A stretch of 22,112 nt of DNA from NCBI GenBank assembly GCA_041648895.1, contig JBAZOB010000018.1, forward strand, positions 1 through 22,112, in the 5' to 3' direction. This stretch comes from JBAZOB01 sp041648895 (GTDB lineage Bacteria; Patescibacteriota; JAHJAL01). The notes below the pieces were generated by a model. It saw only the letters and a list, made by a program, of their open reading frames with translations. It ran no database searches and was not told the origin of the DNA. The position numbers were made by a program, and so were the translations under genes. Shown here one piece after another: positions 1 through 7,004 of the stretch. Numbering within the stretch: position 1 is the first letter of the stretch; each line of letters begins with the position of its first letter.

Positions 1-50
1 AGGTTGTTAAGGATGATTCGGGTGGGGGTGGGTTTTTTGAGGGGGGTCAT
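1..50 (-). CDS. possible 5' end of an unknown gene downstream of hsdR (partial)
   Basis: An ATG on the minus strand at position 50 opens a frame that stays open to the window edge and starts M-T-P-L-K-K-P-T-P-T-R-I-I-L-N-N. It lies 19 nt after the hsdR stop codon, a normal spacing for the next gene of an operon. Only 16 codons are visible and there is no clear Shine-Dalgarno sequence, so it could be chance. I cannot assign a family. The ending R-I-I-L-N-N is loosely like the first strand of YgjP-like metallopeptidases, which often sit beside hsdR, but this is a guess. Confidence 0.3.
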   Translation of the reverse strand, partial: MTPLKKPTPTRIILNN

Positions 51-69
51 AGGGGTTTAAAATATTTTA

Positions 70-2388
70 TTAATTTATTACACTATACAAATCCTTTTGC
101 ATATCAATAAAACTCTCTCGAATTTGCACCACATCGCCCAGTTCCTCTTCGGCATCAGCAATCGCTTGATATTTCAAGTTAATTAATACTGAGAGTTTAT
201 CTAAATCTAATTCTTCAACACCTTTCTCAATATATTTATCTAAGACAAATTTCAAAAATTCTTTTTGTTTTTCATTGATATTGGCGAAAATAGTTTTTTG
301 CGCCTCATCCACTCTTTCCTGACGCGTAATTGGTGATTTTGTATAGGCGACATAGGCTAAAACATCATATAAGTCGCTATCTTTGGCATTAATTAAATTT
401 TGTAGATTTTCTAATTCGTCCAAACCATAACCGGCCACGGCTAACTGTAATAAAAATTTCTTTCTAGTTTGGGGATTTGACCAGATCGAGCGTAATTCTT
501 CTTCATCCTTAAACAACTTTGGTAATTCGCCAAAAATCTCGGCTAAAAATTCTTCGGCCGATATTGGCTTTCCATCAGCGCTCCAGTATGAAGTTGAAGC
601 CATATACTGAATTGCTCGCTCTTTGCCATCGGTCAGTTTTACTTTAGCCATTTTTCTCTTTTCTGGCTCAGGTTCGTATATCTCAGTTCCCGTGTCACCA
701 ACGACGCCAGTCGGCTCTTTCTCTTTGGTAATTTTTGGTTCAGAAGAAGTTTCGTCAATCGGTTCGCCGTCCCAATCCGGATCGTTAAAATGTTTGTAGG
801 CGCCGACAAAGTCATAGATAGTGAAATATTCTTTGCCATCATATAATCTGGTTCCTCGACCGACAATTTGCTTGAATTCGATCATCGAATTAACCGGTCG
901 CATCAGCACAATATTACGAATATTGCGAGCGTCAACTCCAGTAGATAGTTTTTGAGAGGTGGTTAAGATAGTGGGGATGGTTTTTTCGTTATCTCGGAAA
1001 TCCAGCAAAAATTCCTCGCCTCTTTTGCCATCATTGGCTGTTACCCGCACGCAATAATGGGCATTTTTACTTTTCTTTTTTTGATTAATCAAATCCCGCA
1101 CGGCGGCAGCATGTTCCTGAGTAGCACAAAACACAATCGTCTTTTCAGATTGATCAATTTCGCTCATCATGATTTCAACTCTCTTCTTCTCACGCTGCAT
1201 GATCTGAATAATCTTGTTGAAATCATCTTCGGTATAAACTTTGCCTTCCTCGATTTCTCCCTCGATCAGTTCATCATCAGGAGAATAAACAAATTCATCA
1301 AGCGTAGTCTGAATACGGCGCACTTTGAAGGGTGTCAAAAAACCATCATTTATCCCCTGTTTCAAAGAATAAATATATACCGGATCGCCGAAATATTCGT
1401 AAGTATCCACATTTCCTTGTCGTCTGGGAGTGGCGGTCATTCCAAGTTGAACAGCCGGCGCAAAGTATTCCAAAATTCCCCGCCAATTTGATTCGTCGTT
1501 GGCTCCTCCTCGATGACACTCGTCAATAATTATCAAATCAAAAAAATCCGGCGGATAATCACCATAATATGGAGAATTATCGGGACCGGTCATAAAAGTC
1601 TGAAAAATAGTAAAAAACACACTACCGTTCATCGGCACACTTCCTTTTTTCCGGATATCGAGCGGTGTAATTCTGATCATGGCATCTTCGGGAAAAGCGG
1701 AAAAATTGTTAAAGGCCTGATTGGCCAATATATTTCGATCGGCCAAAAACAGAATCCGAGGGCGACGGCCACCATCGCGGTTCAGATTCCAGCGACTGTG
1801 AAATAGTTTCCAGGCAATCTGAAAAGCGATATAAGTTTTGCCGGTGCCGGTCGCCAGAGTGAGCAAAATTCTTTGTTTATTATCAGCAATCGCTTCCAAC
1901 ACTCGATTGACCGCTATTTCTTGATAATAGCGGGGTGGTTTGGTGCCACTCATATCTTCAAAAGGGACGGCATCAAATTTCTCTGTCCATTCACTGGTTT
2001 TGGCATTGATTCGCTTCCATAATTCTTCCGGACTGGGGAATTTATCAATTTTTTTTTCGGCACCAGTTTGTAAATTAATTTCATAAATCTGCCGACCATT
2101 GGTAGAAAAGGTATATTCAATCTGTAATTTATCGGCATAATCTTTGGCTTGTTGTACTCCTTCCGCCACTTCCAATTCATCGCTTTTGGCTTCGATCACC
2201 CCGATCTTCTGGTTCTTGTAAACTAAAACATAATCAGCAACCTCGGCCGGCAAGCGCCGTCCGCCGGTTTGGATTTTGCCTTCGGTAATTCGATGTTCCC
2301 GCAAGATTTTTGAGTCCTCAACCTCACCCCAACCAGCTTCTTTGAGTTTGGGATCGATATATTCGGCCCTTGTTTCCGCTTCGTTCAT
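70..2388 (-). CDS. hsdR: Type I restriction enzyme, R (restriction/translocase) subunit
   Basis: This is the ATP-driven DNA translocase and nuclease subunit that joins HsdM and HsdS to cut unmodified DNA. The N-terminal nuclease core shows D52 (A-D-Y-V-L) and E66-A-K68, the PD-(D/E)xK pattern. Superfamily 2 helicase motifs follow: Walker A T-G-T-G-K-T at 180-185, D-E-C-H at 289-292, M-T-A-T-P at 317-321 and Q-I-V-G-R-G-T-R at 507-514. The last 200 residues fit the EcoEI-type R C-terminal domain. At 772 aa it is shorter than EcoKI HsdR but normal for the EcoEI-like class. Its ATG overlaps the fic stop by four bases (ATGA), so translation is probably coupled to fic. All motifs look intact, so the protein is predicted active. 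Confidence 0.96.
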   Translation of the reverse strand: MNEAETRAEYIDPKLKEAGWGEVEDSKILREHRITEGKIQTGGRRLPAEVADYVLVYKNQKIGVIEAKSDELEVAEGVQQAKDYADKLQIEYTFSTNGRQIYEINLQTGAEKKIDKFPSPEELWKRINAKTSEWTEKFDAVPFEDMSGTKPPRYYQEIAVNRVLEAIADNKQRILLTLATGTGKTYIAFQIAWKLFHSRWNLNRDGGRRPRILFLADRNILANQAFNNFSAFPEDAMIRITPLDIRKKGSVPMNGSVFFTIFQTFMTGPDNSPYYGDYPPDFFDLIIIDECHRGGANDESNWRGILEYFAPAVQLGMTATPRRQGNVDTYEYFGDPVYIYSLKQGINDGFLTPFKVRRIQTTLDEFVYSPDDELIEGEIEEGKVYTEDDFNKIIQIMQREKKRVEIMMSEIDQSEKTIVFCATQEHAAAVRDLINQKKKSKNAHYCVRVTANDGKRGEEFLLDFRDNEKTIPTILTTSQKLSTGVDARNIRNIVLMRPVNSMIEFKQIVGRGTRLYDGKEYFTIYDFVGAYKHFNDPDWDGEPIDETSSEPKITKEKEPTGVVGDTGTEIYEPEPEKRKMAKVKLTDGKERAIQYMASTSYWSADGKPISAEEFLAEIFGELPKLFKDEEELRSIWSNPQTRKKFLLQLAVAGYGLDELENLQNLINAKDSDLYDVLAYVAYTKSPITRQERVDEAQKTIFANINEKQKEFLKFVLDKYIEKGVEELDLDKLSVLINLKYQAIADAEEELGDVVQIRESFIDMQKDLYSVIN

Positions 2389-3263
2389 TGCTTAACTCCA
2401 ATTTTCCAAACGCCTTTTTCTCGAAACGCATTTATTGTTTGGCGTTTTGCTTTGTTTAATAAAATATTTAAAGCCTGTTTATTCTTCTTGGCATATTCCG
2501 ACAAAGTGACGATTTTATCACCTTGTAAATATGCGATTCTCTTGTGTAGTGATTCTAAAATAGCTAAAAATAATACTTTTTCCATACCAATAGTTTTTTT
2601 ATCATCACTATATTCTTTGAAAGTATTGTAATAGACATATTTTTCTTTATCGCGAATTATTATCGGCGGAAAACCGAATTGCATCAATTGGTAATTCATC
2701 AATACCCTCCCAATACGACCATTCCCATCACAGAAGGGATGAATATGTTCAAATTCCAAATGGAATTTGGCAATTTTTTCCAAAAAATATGAAGTATTGT
2801 TGCTTGAATATTCTAGCATCGCCGATCTCAACATTGCTGGCAAGTGTTCCGGGGCAGGAGCAATATATGCACCGACTCGCACATATTCACCCGCCTTTCT
2901 CAGTCGACCGGCAATATCATCATTGATTCCAGTAATTAGCATTTTATGTGAAAACAATATCAATTCTTCATCCAGTTGTTTACCGGATGTTTTGTTCTTG
3001 ATATATGACGAAACTCTGGCGAGATTTTTTGCTTCAAACACTTCCCTGACTGATACCTTCCTAGCAACCTCCATTTCCAACAATATTTTTTCCGTTTCAT
3101 CTATTGTCAATGTAGAATTCTCAATCGCATTGGAATTGTACACTGCTTCCGATATCTCCACCTCCCACAACATATCCAATAATGACTCTTTACCAGTTTT
3201 CAAAGAATCAAACAAATGTTTCAACTGATCAATATTTAATCTCGTGTCTTTATTTATACTCAT
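2385..3263 (-). CDS. fic: Fic domain protein with N-terminal inhibitory helix and C-terminal HTH-like region
   Basis: Fic enzymes usually transfer AMP from ATP to a hydroxyl side chain of a target protein. The full catalytic motif is present at 175-186: H-P-F-C-D-G-N-G-R-I-G-R, with catalytic H175 and phosphate-binding G180, N181, G182 and R183/R186. The inhibitory motif S-N-A-I-E-N is at 44-49, matching (S/T)xxxE(G/N) with E48 as the inhibitory glutamate. It precedes the Fic core, which makes this a class II, self-inhibited Fic. Residues about 250-292 (I-V-T-L-S-E-Y-A-K-K and a W-K-I-G end) look like a small winged-helix or excisionase-type DNA-binding tail. The gene has its own strong promoter with an inverted repeat and overlaps hsdR by ATGA. 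The target is unknown. The tail and operator suggest autoregulation, which is inference. Confidence 0.93.
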   Translation of the reverse strand: MSINKDTRLNIDQLKHLFDSLKTGKESLLDMLWEVEISEAVYNSNAIENSTLTIDETEKILLEMEVARKVSVREVFEAKNLARVSSYIKNKTSGKQLDEELILFSHKMLITGINDDIAGRLRKAGEYVRVGAYIAPAPEHLPAMLRSAMLEYSSNNTSYFLEKIAKFHLEFEHIHPFCDGNGRIGRVLMNYQLMQFGFPPIIIRDKEKYVYYNTFKEYSDDKKTIGMEKVLFLAILESLHKRIAYLQGDKIVTLSEYAKKNKQALNILLNKAKRQTINAFREKGVWKIGVKQ

Positions 3264-3269
3264 AATGAT

Positions 3270-3298
3270 ATTATATATAATTCACGATATAATGTCAA
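3270..3298 (-). promoter_or_regulatory. consensus sigma70-type promoter of fic-hsdR, predicted leaderless
   Basis: Read on the minus strand, TTGACA (3293-3298) is followed by a 17-bp spacer and TATAAT (3270-3275), a perfect match to both consensus boxes. Only six bases separate TATAAT from the fic ATG (3261-3263). Transcription should therefore start at or next to the A of the ATG, giving an mRNA without a leader or Shine-Dalgarno sequence. Confidence 0.85.
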
Positions 3299-3310
3299 TT
3301 TATCGTGAAT
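3280..3310. promoter_or_regulatory. inverted-repeat operator over the fic promoter
   Basis: ATTCACGATA (3280-3289) and its exact reverse complement TATCGTGAAT (3301-3310) flank an 11-bp spacer that holds the -35 box. Arm starts are 21 bp apart, two helical turns, as expected for a dimer binding one DNA face. A third half-site-like ATTCACG lies at 3331-3337. One arm lies between -35 and -10 and the other just upstream of -35, so a bound protein would block RNA polymerase. The Fic C-terminal tail is the obvious candidate ligand, but this is inference. Confidence 0.75.
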
Positions 3311-3394
3311 ATCATAAGAATATAAAGAAAATTCACGTTTAATAATTTATATCATTTCTTTTAAAATCCAAAAGTAATTTTGTTTACCAAACTG

Positions 3395-3436
3395 CCATTA
3401 GCAATTTTTGCTAATGGAGTACTGCAGAGTACTGCC
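3395..3436. repeat. perfect hairpin plus tandem 10-bp repeat in the parA-fic gap
   Basis: CCATTAGCAA (3395-3404) pairs perfectly with TTGCTAATGG (3408-3417) around a three-base loop. It is followed by a tandem repeat of GAGTACTGC at 3417-3425 and 3427-3435. No T-run follows on either strand, so it is not a standard intrinsic terminator for parA, though the hairpin could protect an mRNA 3' end. The rest of the 3264-3481 gap holds the fic promoter and AT-rich sequence with no gene. Confidence 0.6.
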
Positions 3437-3481
3437 TAAATCTCACTTTCTGCCGTTTTAGGAAATTTTTATTATTTATTA

Positions 3482-4501
3482 CTAGTATTCTGCTAATATT
3501 TTCAAAATCTTATCTGATAACACATTAAATTCTTCCTTTGATTTCTCGATATTTTCTTTCGTTCCAATCTGTATATCTTCAATCAAAGTCGGATCAAGGT
3601 CAAAAATTGCTGTCCCGATTTCTTGGCATTTAGCAGGAATTCTGCCGTAATCCTGAATTTCAGCGATGGGATTTTTCCAACTTATTTCTACAAGTCCGTT
3701 CTTGCCGTGTTTTTCAGAAAGATATTCTTTTACTTTTTGAGGAATTGCTTCGATCCAGTGTCGATGATCTTTGATAGGCTGTTTCCCGTATACGTTATAT
3801 GAATTAATTATATAACCAATAAACAGACCGTCTCCCGACAAAATAAATTTACTTTCAGTATTCCCTGATAGTGCCTTTCCGGTAACTTTCCAATTTTGTT
3901 TCCATTTTTCAAACATGCTACCCAAATTTTCAATTCCCTGCACACTAAAAGCATCAGGCATCATGGGTACAATAAAATAATCTGAACCTAAAAATATTAT
4001 TTGATTAAGCAGTGAAAGACTTGGTGATGTATCTATTACAAATATATCAATCTCTTCATTTAATCCCTTTTCTCTTAAGAATCTATCAATGGCACTTGTC
4101 TGAAAATATCCTAATTGTTGTCCGGCGGCTGCTTGACCATACGCAGTAACTAGTAGATTTTCGTATTGAGACAATTTGACGCTACCTTTTAATAATGAAA
4201 GATTTTTTTCACTATTCGCCACTGGCGAAAAAGATACAGTCAAATCAATATCCGATCCACCTTCTATAACTCCTTTTAACATGTGATAGACATCTTTATC
4301 TAGATCGGTAAATAATGTTTTTTCATACTGCCTATCACCTATGGCCAATCTTGATAAATTACATTGCGGGTCGAGGTCAACCAAGACAGTTTTATAACCC
4401 TTCTGTGCAAATAACACCGCGCAATTAAAAGCTAGTGTAGTCTTGCCTACACCTCCTTTATTATTGGCAAATAACAATTTTTTCGTACGAGTATATTTCA
4501 T
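3482..4501 (-). CDS. ParA/MinD-family ATPase without a visible ParB partner
   Basis: This is a deviant-Walker P-loop ATPase of the ParA/Soj type, which forms ATP-dependent dimers that usually bind DNA nonspecifically and move cargo. The signature K-G-G-V-G-K-T-T is at 15-22, with both the family-specific lysine K15 and K20. V-D-L-D-P-Q (41-46) is the A' motif, and I-D-T-S-P around D157 is Walker B. The length of 339 aa is somewhat above a minimal Soj because of insertions around residues 60-130 and 205-260. No ParB or centromere-like repeat array is nearby, and it sits between hsdS and fic. It has its own extended -10 promoter. It may be a relic of a plasmid or integrative element, or an orphan ParA working with the neighbouring genes. 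Confidence 0.9.
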   Translation of the reverse strand: MKYTRTKKLLFANNKGGVGKTTLAFNCAVLFAQKGYKTVLVDLDPQCNLSRLAIGDRQYEKTLFTDLDKDVYHMLKGVIEGGSDIDLTVSFSPVANSEKNLSLLKGSVKLSQYENLLVTAYGQAAAGQQLGYFQTSAIDRFLREKGLNEEIDIFVIDTSPSLSLLNQIIFLGSDYFIVPMMPDAFSVQGIENLGSMFEKWKQNWKVTGKALSGNTESKFILSGDGLFIGYIINSYNVYGKQPIKDHRHWIEAIPQKVKEYLSEKHGKNGLVEISWKNPIAEIQDYGRIPAKCQEIGTAIFDLDPTLIEDIQIGTKENIEKSKEEFNVLSDKILKILAEY

Positions 4502-4507
4502 AATTTA

Positions 4508-4516
4508 ATTATAACA
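4508..4516 (-). promoter_or_regulatory. extended -10 promoter of parA, predicted leaderless
   Basis: On the minus strand TGT-TATAAT (TATAAT = 4508-4513) is an extended -10 box with no convincing -35. Exactly six bases separate it from the parA ATG (4499-4501), the same spacing as at fic, predicting transcription start at the ATG. Confidence 0.65.
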
Positions 4517-4539
4517 GACATTGATATTACATATATAAT

Positions 4540-5772
4540 CTACAACTCCCCCGCAAACGCCTTCTTCAATACCGATTTCTTCAACTCCTCTAGATCAGCT
4601 ATTTTTTGTTTATAAATATCTTCCAATTTTTTGGTTTTGGCGGATAGTTTGTCAAGTTGGGCGACGATGGATTTTTGAATAGGGAGAGAAGGAAAAGATA
4701 TAGGAATATTCTTTAACAATCTTGCTTTAATACCTTTTACTGTTGCACCCGTTCCCTTTTCAATAATTTTTATTTGTATCGGTCTAGATAGAAGAAGATA
4801 TTTTAAGAATGCTTGTTCTAATTTATTTTGATTGGGTTGAAAAATAATAGTGCGTTGCGCAAATGCTACTTTTTCGTCTGTATCCAACTGAGCAACATTA
4901 GCTAGAGGAGCCTCTGTGGTAAATAAAACATCTCCTTTTTTTGGTATCCCTCTTGTCATCCATCCTTCGTAGTCATTAGGGTTAATAAATTCTTCCGGAT
5001 GTATTTGTAAATACCCCATTTTAATATTTTTTGCAGTAATTAATCTGATACCAGTCTCAGTTTTTTTTGGTGTTCTTCCCCTATAATCTATAAATTTAAC
5101 ATAATCATTTAGAACACAATCTTCCCAATCCTCCCCCGGCTTGCCCGCCGAAGCTCTGGCGGAGGAGGGATTCGCAAAAATATTTTGCAAATAAGATTCA
5201 AACAACTCGCGGGAGTTTTTCAAATTCTTCTCCGCGTTTTCCTTGGCCTGCGCCACTTTCTCAAATACCTCATCCAAAATTTTGACAATCCGTTTTTGTT
5301 CGGGGAGGGGAGGAAAGGGGATTTGAATTAATCCTAAATTTTTTCTACTAATTCTCTTTCGCGTCGTTCCGCTTGTTAATTGTTCAACATCGTTTAGATA
5401 TGTATATGACTGGGTAAAATAATTAAAAAACTTAGATAAAATTTCCTTTTTCAATCTGATGATACTGCAATCAACAGCAGTAATCATCTTTTCTTTTGTT
5501 TTCGGAATAATACAAGATCTACCAACAGGATCAGGTAAACGTGAAATTAAAATATCACCTTTAAAAATCTCAGTGCATTTTAATTTTTTAAAAGTTTTTT
5601 CAGAAATATAACGAGCTTTTCCAGCTCTATTCTTAAATATGCCATTACCAATATTCCCTGTTTGAATAAGACGAATTCCTTCAGGGGATTGATCCTTGCT
5701 TTCAATCCAGTTGCCATCAGTAAAAACACTACAAATGTCACCCAGTTTTTTTGTTTGCCAGTTGGCTTTCAT
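4540..5772 (-). CDS. hsdS: Type I restriction-modification specificity subunit
   Basis: This DNA-recognition subunit has two target recognition domains separated by coiled-coil conserved regions that bind HsdM. TRD1 spans about 1-155 and ends in F-P-P-L-P-E-Q-K-R-I-V. Conserved region 1 is the helix at about 157-200. TRD2 spans about 214-360 and ends in F-P-S-L-P-I-Q-K-S-I-V, followed by the C-terminal helix to the usual K-K-A-F-A-G-E-L ending. The 410-aa length is normal. Residues 201-216 (N-P-S-S-A-R-A-S-A-G-K-P-G-E-D-W) come from a GC-rich palindrome that looks inserted into a standard N-P-G-E-D-W junction. Frame is kept, so the protein is probably functional. Its start overlaps the upstream gene by 35 bases. 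The bipartite target sequence cannot be read from the protein. Confidence 0.95.
   Translation of the reverse strand: MKANWQTKKLGDICSVFTDGNWIESKDQSPEGIRLIQTGNIGNGIFKNRAGKARYISEKTFKKLKCTEIFKGDILISRLPDPVGRSCIIPKTKEKMITAVDCSIIRLKKEILSKFFNYFTQSYTYLNDVEQLTSGTTRKRISRKNLGLIQIPFPPLPEQKRIVKILDEVFEKVAQAKENAEKNLKNSRELFESYLQNIFANPSSARASAGKPGEDWEDCVLNDYVKFIDYRGRTPKKTETGIRLITAKNIKMGYLQIHPEEFINPNDYEGWMTRGIPKKGDVLFTTEAPLANVAQLDTDEKVAFAQRTIIFQPNQNKLEQAFLKYLLLSRPIQIKIIEKGTGATVKGIKARLLKNIPISFPSLPIQKSIVAQLDKLSAKTKKLEDIYKQKIADLEELKKSVLKKAFAGEL
5131..5170. repeat. GC-rich palindromic element inserted in frame in hsdS
   Basis: CCGCCGAAG (5145-5153) faces CTCTGGCGG (5154-5162) with eight of nine positions pairing (one G-T), flanked by loosely pairing TCCTCC and GGAGGA tracts. 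It is strikingly GC-rich within an AT-rich gene and encodes S-S-A-R-A-S-A-G-K-P in the HsdS linker. Short palindromes of this kind that tolerate translation resemble the in-gene palindromic elements known from Rickettsia. I recall similar repeats in other Patescibacteria genomes, but this is from memory. Confidence 0.65.
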
Positions 5773-6292
5773 ATAAAAATTGTTTTTCTAGAATTAAAAC
5801 ACTGTAATTATTTTGTTCGAGCATAAACTTAAAACTTTCTAAATGCTCACATCCACATACGAAAATAATATTTTTGAAAGATTTATTTTTAATTTTGTCT
5901 AACCAATATTTTTCCCTGATAGGCCACATAAATTCTTTCTCAAATTTCTTTCTTTTAATAAATTCATCAGTACCTTCGAAGGATGATTTTGAACCAAATT
6001 TTTCTCTCAATTCTTGACTGGTTAAATAACCGATCGCTTCCCTTTCTACAATAGAAGGATCACACAATAAATGTTTAATATTCAAGACTTCTGCCACTTT
6101 TTCCGTTGTAGTTTGATTTATATTATTTCTTGACTTTGCTTCTTCTGAAAATTCTTCTGCAATTAAATCCACATGTAAACTTCCTATTTTTGTGGTTAAA
6201 AAATCAATGAATTCCTCAGTAATTTTCAATGTATTATTCCATTGAACCAAGTGGTGAATTCCCAAAAGATAAATTATTTTCGATTCAATCAT
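5738..6292 (-). CDS. small protein with TIKI/TraB/EreA-like motifs, restriction-operon cargo
   Basis: This 184-aa protein has no obvious named family, but its pattern fits the TIKI/TraB-PrgY/GumN/EreA-ChaN superfamily. That group includes metal-dependent proteases and erythromycin-esterase-like hydrolases. It has an N-terminal GxxH (G-I-H-H, after I-I-Y-L-L), a paired glutamate (I-A-E-E-F), an arginine-rich middle segment (W-P-I-R-E-K-Y-W) and a C-terminal GxxH (G-C-E-H after I-I-F-V). It has no signal peptide or membrane segment, so it should be cytosolic. I chose the ATG at 6292, which overlaps the upstream stop within ATGATTGA. A GTG at 6310 would add six residues. It overlaps hsdS by 35 bases and is AT-rich. 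The superfamily assignment is inference from motifs. That it is a real gene is near certain. Confidence 0.85.
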   Translation of the reverse strand: MIESKIIYLLGIHHLVQWNNTLKITEEFIDFLTTKIGSLHVDLIAEEFSEEAKSRNNINQTTTEKVAEVLNIKHLLCDPSIVEREAIGYLTSQELREKFGSKSSFEGTDEFIKRKKFEKEFMWPIREKYWLDKIKNKSFKNIIFVCGCEHLESFKFMLEQNNYSVLILEKQFLYESQLANKKTG

Positions 6293-7004
6293 ATTTAGTA
6301 ATAAATTCACATAATGTATAACCCAAATCTGACAACCGATAATACTTACCAGTTACAATGCCACTGCGATCATTATGAATTCGAGGACTTATAAGATTTA
6401 AATCCATTAAATGATTTTCGTGATACGTGATTAAAGACGGCAAATTATGACCAATTTTTTTTGAAATATTATTAATCCATTTATTTGCAGCATTATCCTT
6501 CACATCAATATCACCAGGGTTTTTTAATATTTCAAATGTGGCTTTTAATATCAAAATATCGCCGCTTGTAAGCTCCTTACATATTTGTAATAATTCGTAA
6601 GCCAGACTTTCTTTTTGGTCATCGGAATTATTCTCAACAGACGAAAAGAAAATTGATTTCATTGCCTTGAAGCGAACTTCATCGATCACTTCCTCATCAA
6701 TAAAATTAAGTAATTCTGTTATGGTTGCTTGATTTAGACTCGACTCTAAATAGTCTTCCTTTATTTGCCCTTTTTTTGTATACTCCTCTATTTCTCTACC
6801 TAACTGTGTTAAATTATTATTTTTAATAACAGCTTGAATTATTCGACATCCTGATAATTTGAGATCCTTGGTTTCACTTACTAAAATACCGGTTAAAAAT
6901 TCAGCTATCTTTACTGTAGGTTGTATTAACAACTCAATAATGTCTTTTTTCTTGTCTTGATAAACCTTAATCTGATTCTTTTTTTTATTCTTCAATTGAG
7001 TCAC
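6285..7004 (-). CDS. unknown 239-aa protein, possible C-terminal winged helix
   Basis: I do not recognise a named family with certainty. The protein is mostly helical. Residues 1-60 are lysine-rich and then amphipathic, with no signal peptide or convincing membrane segment. The last 70 residues (P-S-L-I-T-Y-H-E-N-H-L-M-D-L-N-L-I-S-P-R, then G-K-Y-Y-R-L-S-D-L-G-Y-T-L-C-E-F-I) have the cadence of a winged-helix domain, with a wing hairpin followed by an R-L-S-D-L-G helix. Similar tails occur in uncharacterised phage and defence-associated proteins, a memory-based remark. It overlaps the DUF4145 gene by 20 bases and the next gene by 8, so the three are translated as a unit between hsdM and hsdS. 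AT-rich like its neighbours. Confidence 0.85.
   Translation of the reverse strand: MTQLKNKKKNQIKVYQDKKKDIIELLIQPTVKIAEFLTGILVSETKDLKLSGCRIIQAVIKNNNLTQLGREIEEYTKKGQIKEDYLESSLNQATITELLNFIDEEVIDEVRFKAMKSIFFSSVENNSDDQKESLAYELLQICKELTSGDILILKATFEILKNPGDIDVKDNAANKWINNISKKIGHNLPSLITYHENHLMDLNLISPRIHNDRSGIVTGKYYRLSDLGYTLCEFITKYD

Noticed and set aside
3395..3417. Hairpin as an intrinsic terminator for parA
   Set aside because: No T-run follows the stem on either strand.
5131..5170. Palindrome in hsdS as a frameshift or pseudogene scar
   Set aside because: The reading frame is continuous and both target domains and the C-terminal helix are complete, so the gene is treated as functional.
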